From Enoplolaimus lenunculus (taxonomy: Eukaryota > Nematoda > Enoplea > Enoplida > Thoracostomopsidae): a DNA stretch of 64,000 nucleotides. Under the pieces are notes generated by a model. That model was not told where the DNA came from. It searched no databases and worked only from the letters and a program-made list of their open reading frames with translations. The stretch covers positions 46,908 to 110,907 of the forward strand of contig JASANG010002396.1 of NCBI GenBank assembly GCA_030248215.1. Direction: 5' to 3'. Both the position numbers and the translations under genes were made by a program. Below, in pieces: positions 24,351-33,900 of the stretch; position 1 is the first letter of the stretch, and the number at the start of each line of letters is the position of its first letter.

Positions 24351-26780
24351 GTATGTTTCCGTGGTTTTATTTAATGTGTTGTTTGTCTCCCGTGTGCTGC
24401 GTTGGCAACCGGAAAATGTTGCTTTTGTTATTGTCAGCTGTGGCAACCAGCTTCAGTGCGGTATTGAAATCGAAGAAAAACGGAGAATATTCGCTCATTT
24501 AAATATCGGATACTTTTGAGTCGAAATGAATAAAAATTTGTACGTCAAAATGGAAATAGCATTGGAATCATTTTTTATTTTCAAGGTTTGTACTCACTGG
24601 TCATTTATTAGTCTCGACGCGAATAAATTACACTGCATTCGCTGGTCCCAGCGCAGTGGATGCCTTGACTTGAACTGAGGTTTTATAACATGCGAAAGAG
24701 TGTTTAACGCACAGAAAGTATTTTTCAAGAGGTACTGTTGAACGGCGGCCAGAATATTGATTGGAGGGTGACTGTATTGGGTTTAATCGAGAATGTGGTG
24801 GGAGCGGTTGCCTAGATTGAAAGGAGATCCCGTTTTGAACCCCCAGTAGTATAAGTTATACACCTATTCTTCGTTTTCAAGAAGTAGTCGCTAAATGAGC
24901 TTTATGTTGCATCCAATGTACTCAGATATATATGCAGTGTTGTCGCTGTGTTGCGTGTAGCCAATCTACTAAATCTGAGTTCAAAGAACGTTGTTGCTGT
25001 AAAAAGGAAAAGTGAGTTATCCTGGAGAAGGATTGCATGTTGACTGGTATTGAAACGAATTATACAAAGCATGTCTTTCGCAGTGCTGCAAACGGTTGAT
25101 CAGAATGCTTTGGCTCTTGTTAGCAGTGTGCTACAGGTGGTCCTGATATTAGCACTGCGAGACTAAGAGTCTCCTTTTCAAGCGTCGTTAATGGAATCGG
25201 GCTTTACATGGCTTTAACATGATGTTTAGTAATTGGTCGTGACTAAATGAAACTTATTGCTTAGTGTAATAGCTAAGACAATTTTTGTAGTAAGTTGGAG
25301 CCATTCGTCGCGCAGGATTTGGTTTCGGGTAAGGGGTCCAATGTGGGAACGACCAGCGTTGTCGTAAAAAATTATCGGGAAAAGTTCGGTGTTTCTGTAC
25401 AGTTTTCAAGTTGGGCTTGTTATTTTTATGCGAGGAAAGATTTTGATTTCCCCTAAAATTTTTTTGGAGGGGTGAACCTTTGCGTACGCCAGTGCGCGTA
25501 TAAACCAGTCGTAGTAGAACTATATGCTTTGAGCGGAGCTCAATCGTACTTACTTTTTAATCAGTAGTGTTAAACATTCCAAACTTATAAAGCACAAACG
25601 GATAGTTTGACGTACTAACTTTCCAATTAATCGAATATACAACTTATTTATTAACGAATTATTCATAGATCGGTTTTGTAGGGTTATAAACAATTTTCAG
25701 TAACCAGAATGATTAGATCTGCTTTGTCTATTAACAAACTCTAATCCAGTGGTTCGTTTCCTGCGCGTTTCCTTTTACTTATATGTTTTTGGCGGTTTTT
25801 TTCGGGATAACTTGATAGCAAGGTTATCTGGATGGTGGTTTTCTTGTTCACTAATATGCAACATATTTATTGGCTGACTATTTATTGATTTGGTTTTGAA
25901 GGGTTGTAAACAATTTATTCAGATCTCTCGAACCCAAAATTAGATTGTTTGTACCCCTAATAATTAGTGAAAAGTCCTAATTTAGGCTTAACTAATTAAA
26001 CAAATATGCAAATTAGTCATTAGCTAACTATTCAATTATCGGTTTTGGAGGTTTATTAATAATAGCCCCTCGAGTACAGAACATAAAATGTTTCGCGAAA
26101 TTCCGAGCTTCGCTCAATGAAATATTGTCTGACTTCTTACGTACTACATGTGGTAGGGATGCTACGTATGGGAATGTTTCAAATTAGGTGGACGTGAAAT
26201 TTTTTGTTTTTCAAATTATCGTCTGCAAGGTTTCAATTTTGTTTGTCGTGAATATGATTTCGTTTCACACGTTTTAAGGAATTTTATTAGTCAGTCTAAT
26301 CCGCAGCTGCTGCTCAGCGTGCTTTGACACTACCTATATATGAATGTTTCGTTGCGTAAATTTAACAAATAATATCGCAGAAACAAGTTATTTGACTGAA
26401 AGTCATATGTATGGTCACCGCTAGCTTATCCAAATGCAGTAATTTTCTCATTGAAAAACATCTGTTTTGCCAGCTAGCTCGTATTTTGCTGCGGTTACCT
26501 GCTTGGTCTATGTACAAACTCTGTAGTTCAGTGGTTCGTTTGCCTCGGGCAATTTAAACTTTTTGAGACATAAAGTTACACTATGGCGACTATGACCAGT
26601 GGAGCTTACTAGATTGGTGTATTTGTATTTACATTTCATACACGCTGAATAAGTTTTTCAAATGTCGCATTATTGTTGTTATGGCGTTTATTATTAACCA
26701 TTTCTTACACGAATATTTTCTTTCCACCCATTTGCTAGTTGTAAATTTTCACACCTTATTTGAATATTCGGCCTGAAATT
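24351..26780 (+). other. No complete gene; two coding-like pieces and a repeat
   Basis: The rest of TIMELESS was looked for here and not found. Two short stretches read like protein: about 24720-24822 (SIFQEVLLNGGQNIDWRVTV then LGLIENVVGAVA) and about 25083-25136 (LQTVDQNALALVSSVLQ, with a tttcgcag acceptor and CAG|GTGG donor). They may belong with the repeated exon at 26.79 kb, but the phases do not close, so no gene is called. The 25,495-26,155 block is the interspersed repeat. Confidence 0.35.
25495..26155. repeat. Interspersed repeat with inverted ends, ~660 bp
   Basis: The left end (gtagtagaactatatgcttt, gagcggagctc) is matched in inverse by the right end (gagcttcgctcaatgaaatat, cttacgtactac). 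The interior shares blocks with the copy at 20,840-21,235. This looks like a non-autonomous DNA element, but no target duplication could be fixed. Confidence 0.5.
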
Positions 26781-26787
26781 TTGACAT

Positions 26788-27350
26788 TGCAGAGATCCAG
26801 CATGATTGGAAAAATTTCCAAGTTACAGCCAAAACACTAGCTGTTGCAGGGATTTCGACGTCTGTAGGCAAGGTATATTTCCAAGTTGCAGCCAAAACAC
26901 TAGCTGTTGCAGGGATTTCGACGTCTGTAGGCCAGGTATATTTCCAAGTTGCAGCCAAAACACTAGCTGTTGCAGGGATTTCGACGTCTGAAGGCCAGGT
27001 ATCAGCAGCTCTCATGTCTGAAATATTAGAATATTCCGAGTATTTTGCTGAAGATGCGCTTGAACCTTTATACACAATTTTATTCGCAACATATATGGAC
27101 TTGAATGCATACCTTACTGAGCTTTAATACAAGTAAACCTTAATCCTGAACGATTTGTTGCAGAGATTTCGACGTCTGTAGGCCAGGTATCAGCAGCTCT
27201 CATGTCTGAAATATTAGAATATTCCGACTATTTTGCTGAAGATGCGCTTGAACCTTTAGACACAATTTTATTCGCAACATATATGGACTTGAACGCACGC
27301 ATACCTTACTGAGCTTTAATACAAGTAAACCTTAATCCTGAACGATTTAG
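26788..27350 (+). repeat. 63-bp in-frame triplicated coding-like unit followed by a 188-bp tandem duplication
   Basis: From 26,788, after a ttgcag acceptor, one frame stays open to the TAA at about 27,126. It has three 63-base units each giving FQVAAKTLAVAGISTSVGQ-like 21-residue repeats, then VSAALMSEILEYSEYFAEDA and LEPLYTILFATYMDLNAYL. The second part (isoleucine-serine repeat tail to stop) is duplicated 188 bp further on (27,170-27,330) with few changes. Each 63-base unit also holds a TTGCAG acceptor-like and a CAG|GTATAT donor-like site around a 23-base core, so it could be a multiplied mini-exon. No protein family recognised. Confidence 0.6.
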
Positions 27351-27564
27351 ATTCTCCTTTAAAGTAGAGCTGAATATGCATAAAAACGTTTCCAATTGAA
27401 AATTGGTGCTTATTGTGTTTTCTTTGTCTCATATTTCTGTCAGCTGACTGGACCTCAAAATACCCGACTGCTGTGAATTAGTTAATGCGCTTTATGGTTG
27501 ATTGCAGTATTAGCTGCTGCAGTTTTATTGGACGATGGCTCACGAATTATCCGTAAAATAGAGT

Positions 27565-27646
27565 CGCTGCGAGTAGGGTTCGAACCTACGCGGGAAACTC
27601 CCATTGGATTTCAAGTCCAACGCCTTAACCACTCGGCCATCGCAGC
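27565..27646 (-). tRNA. tRNA-Ser(UGA)
   Basis: On the minus strand the gene begins GCTGCGATGGCCGAGTGG, with a 7-base acceptor stem closed by TCGCAGC, anticodon loop CTTGAAA (anticodon TGA), a long variable arm, T-loop GGTTCGAACCC and discriminator G, as in eukaryotic tRNA-Ser. The A-box (TGGCCGAGTGG) and B-box (GGTTCGAACCC) are intact. No intron. Confidence 0.95.
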
Positions 27647-27824
27647 TCGCCGTAAAACTGTGTATGCTGATATATGTAGCAATGAATACCAACATTTATA
27701 TCGTTATTTACAACAATGCAGAGGGGTGTCATACACTGTCTATGGTTGTGTGTGTCGCTGTAAAAGTGTATTAAATAGCTGTGCGTACATAAGAATATAT
27801 ATCGAAAACAATCCCAGTGATGTA

Positions 27825-27937
27825 GGCAGCATGGCCGAGTGGTCTAAGGCGCCAGACTCAAGAGTACATCTTCCCGGATATCGGGTGAGTGTTCTGGTCT
27901 TCGTATGAAGGCGTGGGTTCGAATCCCACTGCTGTCA
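27825..27937 (+). tRNA. tRNA-Leu(CAA) with a 29-nt intron
   Basis: The acceptor stem GGCAGCA pairs with TGCTGTC (one G-T), discriminator A. The A-box is TGGCCGAGTGG and the B-box GGTTCGAATCC. The anticodon CAA lies at 27,859-27,861. An intron at about 27,863-27,891 starts one base 3' of the anticodon, the usual place for eukaryotic tRNA-Leu(CAA). The variable arm is long, as in class II tRNAs. It lies 180 bp from the divergently oriented tRNA-Ser. Confidence 0.95.
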
Positions 27938-28014
27938 TCTGATTTTCGCAGTTTGTTTTTCTATCGTCCAAGCGAAGCGTTTTGATCTGGTTTTCCCGCA
28001 AAATTTATTTTTCC

Positions 28015-28085
28015 CAGCATGGCCGAGTGATCTAAGGCGCCGGAGTCAAGAGTATGTCTTCCCGAATATTTGGTGAGTGTTGTGG
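28015..28085 (+). pseudogene. tRNA-Leu(CAA) relic, 3' half missing
   Basis: The 5' half and intron of the neighbouring tRNA-Leu(CAA) are repeated here (cagcatggccgagtgatct, gccggagtcaagagtatg, gtgagtgttgtgg) with several changes. The T-arm, variable arm and 3' acceptor strand are absent; unrelated sequence follows. The 5' end also lacks the first bases of the acceptor stem. It is most likely a truncated tandem duplicate. Confidence 0.85.
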
Positions 28086-28134
28086 TGTTATGCAGGGTTC
28101 ACATTAATACATTTTATGAGGACACCGGGAACGA

Positions 28135-28426
28135 CATATCCTGGGGTTAACGAGTGACAATTTTTAAAATTGCCACTCGTTAACCCTACCTTATGACAAA
28201 ATATTGTTATAACCCCACCCTAGTCGTTGTCACAAATTTTCGGGTAACACGTGTTAACCTGGGGTTAACACTTTCACAGACACACAAACGCCACGCAGAA
28301 CACATAAACAAACTAAACACAAACGCCGTGTGTGTTCAGTTTGTGCAAAACTTGTGGTTTATACATGTTAAGTGTATAGGATTAAAATTCTAATTTTTCA
28401 GGGTCACGGGTTAACCCCAGGTTATG
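28135..28426. mobile_element. MITE with CCTGGGGTTAAC inverted ends and internal hairpin
   Basis: Left end catatcctggggttaacgag and right end gggttaaccccaggttatg are inverted repeats of about 20-25 bp. Just inside the left end, gttaacgagtgacaatttt faces aaaattgccactcgttaac (18 of 19 bases), a strong hairpin. No coding capacity. It abuts the tRNA-Leu relic. Confidence 0.6.
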
Positions 28427-28639
28427 AAGTCTTTGCGTGAGATAGAGCAGCGAGCGGAAGCGGAAAGTGCGAACGGAAAAGTGCGAAGGGATGCTAAAAC
28501 GTTGAACTAAGCAAGAAAAACCAAAGTTCAACGATGGTTTAATTGCTTGTCTGATATATGCACGTTGCCCCAATTTTACTCAATACAACAGAAAAACTGC
28601 GAACAACGTGCTCCAGGGGTTGTATTAATAGAGTTTAGA

Positions 28640-29480
28640 CTAACTTTTTGTGCTTCAGCTTAAGAATAGGCTTATACTACTGTTCGTCAGAGTCAGGTTA
28701 AACTCTTAGACTACGTAACTTTTTGGCTTAGGTTTAGGCTTAAAGCTTAGACTTAAAGCAAGCTTAGACTTAAAGCTTACGCTTTAGCTAAATAGGCTAT
28801 ACTATTGTTCCGGTCCTGTTTGTTAATTTCAGGACGGGCGTTACACTTGTTGAGGGCTATGCAAATTCTACGGACCCATGTACGGATGTATAGAACAAGG
28901 CTATGGGTTGCATATAGTAGAGTTAGAGTCAGGTTAAGCTTATGCAAATTCTACGGACCCATGTACAGATGTATAGGACAAGGCCAGGGGTTGCATATAG
29001 TAGAGTTAGAGTCAGTTTAAGCTTTTAGACTACGTAACTTTCTGGCTTAGGTTTAGGCTTAAAGCTTAGACTTAAAGCTTACGCTTTAGCTAAATAGGCT
29101 ATACTATTGTTCCGGTCCTGTTCTATATGTATACATAGGCCGCAAATGTGCTACACTTTATGGCTATTCAGATGCTACGTGTTGCTTAAATTTTTAATAA
29201 ATTATATCTTAAGTGTGTTGTAGACTTTGAGAGCGTGTTGTTCAATTTTAGGACGGGCGTTACACTTGTTGAGGGCTATGCAAATTCTACGGACCCATGT
29301 ACAGATGTATAGAACAAGGCTATGGGTTGCATATAGTACAGTCAGAGTCAGGTTAAGCTTTTAGACTACAGACTACGTAACTTTTTTGCTTAGGCTTAGG
29401 CTTAAAGCTACGTAACTTTTTTGCTTAGGCTTAGGCTTAAAGCTACGCTTTAGCTAAATAGGCTAAATCTTAATCGCTCG
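28640..29480. repeat. Compound repeat block with TTAGGC/TTAAGC-like hexamers
   Basis: A unit containing acgggcgttacacttgttg, caaattctacggacccatg and gggttgcatatagta occurs at about 28,835, 28,930 (partial) and 29,255. Between the copies lie runs such as gcttaggtttaggcttaaag and gcttaggcttaggcttaaag, twice in some places, plus ctaaataggctatactattg repeated at 28,790 and 29,090. Tandem TTAGGC dimers are visible at about 29,387-29,400 and 29,420-29,436. Confidence 0.85.
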
Positions 29481-30900
29481 ATTGTCTGATATATGCACAT
29501 TGCCCTCAATTTTACTCAGTACAACAGAACAACTGCAAACAACATCAAAAGTCATCAACAAAAGACATAGTTTAAAAACGAGATACAGGAGCAACGCGAC
29601 CTGAGGTCAAGGCAAAACAGTTTTAAAACGGCCCATGTTTACTTTCATACATAGGCTGTCAAGGCTTTTAAATGGGACAAAGTTTTTTTACGAGTTATAT
29701 AAACGGAAGTTGTATTTATGACCTAGACTGGCTAAAAGTATTGGCCGAATCGTGTATTGGGCCAATGTTCTATACTTTTAGTGGTGTACCAGTAATTAAG
29801 CGTCATCCTAAGCCTAGCCTAAGCGTAATCAAATTGATGTAATCTAGAATTTAAACATGCTCTTTTATAGACCCACCTAGAAACCTGGACTACGGACTTC
29901 CTATTGTATGACATATACCAGCAAACAGGAATCATAAAATTGTACGGGAAAGCAATGCGCTGCATCAAAAAGATTTATCATTGCGTAGTCAAAATTCCGC
30001 ATTATATATAGCGCACATGCACAAATGACGCATACGCATCTGCATACACCCGCATGAAATAACATTGTAACATAATAACATATTGCCTGCATAAATATAT
30101 ATTCCATAACATAGGTATATATTGCCTGCATATTCCATCGAAATAGATTTGCACCAGCGAATCTTAAGCAGGCCAAGAGTGTTGTTTAAGCCCCGAAATA
30201 GCCCATCATAGGTATGGTAAGATTTAAAACATGCTAAAACCCTGTATCGGCCAGGATATTTTTTAAGAAGATAAATTGGGAAAACTTCAGGGTAAAATGA
30301 GCATGCAAAAATCATTGTAGCTTGGCCAATGTTTTAAAAAAGGCGCAGCATGTAGATTTAAAGCATAAATCCTAAGCCTAAAGCGTTGCAAAAATGAGTC
30401 CCTAAGCCGAAGTTTAAGCCTAAGCAAAAATGTGATCTAGAATCTAAACCTACTCTTAGAACACCAGAAACCTAGACGCCTCTATGGGCCGAAAGCTTTA
30501 ATAACCTATAGCACTATTCTTTTGTCTGAACGTCTGACACAGTGCTGGTATTTGAGGTCACTGACAACATTGTGTGTGGTATTTGAGGTCAGACAAATTA
30601 AAAAGGTCACTTTTACAGTAATCCCCGAAGCGTTAACCGTAAATTTATGCTTCGCATCAAAAGTGGGCTGTTTTTGCGTCAAAAAACGACAAAAAACCAC
30701 AACCATTAATATCAAAAACTCGATTCCTGACTTAGCGTTTTTAACACCAGATTTTTATATAACTTTTATACAACACCATGTATTTGCATTAAAGCAAATG
30801 ATCAGATAAGCAATGCACTGTTCTGCAAAAACTGTTAAAACGTCTAAATGAACACATTTCAGCACACGCTATTAATTCATATAATCCGAAGTCAAGAAAA
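29481..30900. other. Intergenic, no gene recognised
   Basis: It holds scattered TTAGGC-complement patches (cctaagcctagcctaagcg near 29,806; cctaagcctaaagcg near 30,370). The ggccaatgttctatactttta stretch near 29,758 is similar to one at 43,060. From about here on the sequence is richer in gtatatatac and aaaac words than to the left. No supported exon until the end of the DDE/PHD gene at 30,902. Confidence 0.5.
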
Positions 30901-30901
30901 G

Positions 30902-33900
30902 TCATTCTGCATTTTTTTGGCACAGGCGAGAACTTCGTCGAACGTTGGATTGGTTTTTAGCCACTGTTCCGCCTTCACAAGCGTCACACCAATACAAAGG
31001 AGTAATTCGTTGAGAAACCACACATTCATCATGATAATACTTCAGACAAGACCGGCAGTACCCACCAAATACGCCCACTTTCGTCTTGAAACAAGCTGAA
31101 CATTCTGGTGAACGTTCTTAAATTTAAAAGTTTTCATCTACAGTGTTTTTAGAGACAAACAGTATATATACGAAACCAAATAAACATTTGTATGACAATA
31201 TTGTTTAAGACATTTCCAGTAGTCGAAGTACCGTTTTTATGCTCTAAAATTTACAAGCTAAAGCGCGATGACTTCAAGCCATGTTCTTAAAACATAAAAG
31301 GGGAAAAGTGCACAAAAATTGAAAGGCGTGTTAAAGATTGAGCAAATTTTACCAATGCAAAGTTGAACGCTAGCACCACAACAAATAAACGAATCTGGAT
31401 CAATGTATCCATTGGCATTCAATATGCAAGTTAGGTGAACACATCGATCACATCGTATGCACTTTAAAAGGTCCCGACTTATACTTGCTGGCATTTCGCA
31501 ACTTCGACATTTGCCTAAAACCGTGTATCATTTCAAGTATTGGAACATGTGAAATTTCAGATTCAAAAAGAAACTAAAATTCAATGTATATATACATAAA
31601 ATGTGTGAAGTGAAACTGGTAAAAACGGATCAGGATCAAAAGTCAAACTTCCGTGTCACATACCTTTATAGAAACACACCAAGACGTAAGTTAGAAACCA
31701 AAATTTTAAACGCTATCAGTTTTGGTTAGCGTTCTGTCCTATCGGCATTTCATATCAAAACCTAGACTCAGCCATACGCCACGTATATACCATCAATTTC
31801 TCTCTCAGCGTCGAAAAGGTCGCTGCTCAACAGAATGTTGCGCACTTCCTGTGAGCATCTGTTTATCGATATTTGTTGAGCGATTGAATGTTGTTGACCA
31901 ATTGTGGGCGAGGATGTGTTCGAAACACTCTCAGAAAATCCTCGCTCACTGTTTGTTACGTAATTTTTCGAAGTGTCAGACTGCCAATGTGCTGTGGCAA
32001 CAACTTGTTCGCCTTCCGAAGAGTTTTCCGTGTGATTTGACGTGTTGGATTGGCAAGGAGAATCAGGACTGTTTAGAGGATCGCCGTCATCTTTTTCACT
32101 ATTTGCTTTGCCACTTGTTTCAGAACCTGTTTCACTGCCACTTGTATAATCACTGGCGTCGTTGACGCTGTCGAAATTAGTTCTCGCCGACACTTTGAAG
32201 TTCGCCCTTTTGTTTTTTGACCCAGGCTTTGTCCTTGCAAATTTTGATTTGGAGAATCTTTCTAAAACATATATATACGTTTCTCTTTTAAAAGTTTAAA
32301 AACGTAGGTATATATATACAAAAAACCTTTCTTGCCTAAAGCCAGAAACTTTGCCTAAGCCTTTATATATAAGACAAACCTGAGCCTAAAGTCTTAATTT
32401 CAAATATGAGTGGGCGGGAGAGTGTATAAAGAGCCGTGTTGACTTTTACCTATTTCATGCTAGTAAAAACCGTACACTATAATAAACGCATACGCAACGT
32501 ATTTGAACTTTCAGAAACGGGCATATGTGTTTCCAGCTAAAAGTGTAGCCCTTCTAAAAATATGGCAATAAAATATATACGTAGGTATTATCCACAAAAT
32601 GAAAATTTACTGCGTTTGATATCCATTAAGTGATTCACGTAGTATCGGACTTGGTATTCAAACAACATGCACTTCAGCGCTAGCTCCTTTATGCGTGCAG
32701 GCTCTAATGGATCCCGTGGATTGTCCTTATTTTGAGGTTTGGCGTTGAACTCAAAACATTCTCCAACGTAACGTTTCAAAGTTACGCTTGGATATTCGAG
32801 TTTTTGTACAGCAGGATTTGCCATTGCCGATTTAAGTGCTGTATCCGCTAAAAGCAATAGTCAAAACGTTAATGATTTATACGTACAGCAGATGGCTCCT
32901 AATTTAAAAAACATGCATACACGAGTGCCTCAGATTTCAATCGATTTACATATTGCCCGTAAAATCGGCGGTGGAACATAACATCTCTATACAGCACGTG
33001 GAAGAGTATTAAGAAACGCCACACAGTTTAAACAAAGTACGTGGCAGTGGCAAAAAACGCCACATCTCTACCGTAACAAAACATTATCGATGCTATTATA
33101 AAAACATATATATACATAAATATATAATCACAGAAAATTTTCCTTACGTGGCATAAAATGACCACGGCAAGGTAGATTTTCGTTACTGCATGTTTCACAA
33201 TCTAACGAACCCCACGGCCGAGCAGGATCAGGCACCGGAAATATTATCTCTTTGATCAGCGGTCCGCCGGGAAACCAACGTTGAGTTTCGCTAAAAAGCA
33301 TTGTCACTATGTTTCGTATAAAACAGTTTTTAAAAGCTCAAGTTTTATCGATCTGTGTTGTGTGGTCGCCATAAAACCAGGTTAACGTTTTAATCGAAAC
33401 TATTAGTTTTAAAAGGTGTGCTAAAATGGGAAATATCGTTTTGCAATTTCGTGGTTTACACTAGACTAGCAAACCTTAAAGTGCACCAGACGGAACTTTG
33501 GTTTAAAATGCACTACGAGTAAACATAAGCGAAAGTTTTTAAAAACTCCGTCTCAGTTCTTATTCACATAATCTATGCTGCAGTGCAACAAATCGGTACG
33601 TTAGGTTTTGCAATATACGAACCTAAACTATGCCATGTCCCAGCTACAAGCTATTATTCAACTTGTCAGAAAAATTACGGCATACGGATCTCGTCAACTA
33701 CAAATAAATAAAACAAAACAACTCTCACATAGTATTCTTAAACGTTGGATCTCTTTTCCCGCGAACGCACGCGAAATGTTTACAGTCGTCTTTGAAACAC
33801 GGAAACAACCCGTAAAAGTATTGACTTTGATATTTTGACATGTTGTGATTCTCAGCAATGACTTTCACTTGCTCCATTCGTTCCCAGAATTCAGGATATT

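Noticed and set aside
26788-27350. CRISPR-like repeat array
   Set aside because: The 63-bp units are adjacent without unique spacers, lie in eukaryotic DNA and keep a reading frame.
31722-32165. 147-codon plus-strand open frame
   Set aside because: It is the antisense shadow of the Ser/Asp-rich exon of the DDE/PHD gene.
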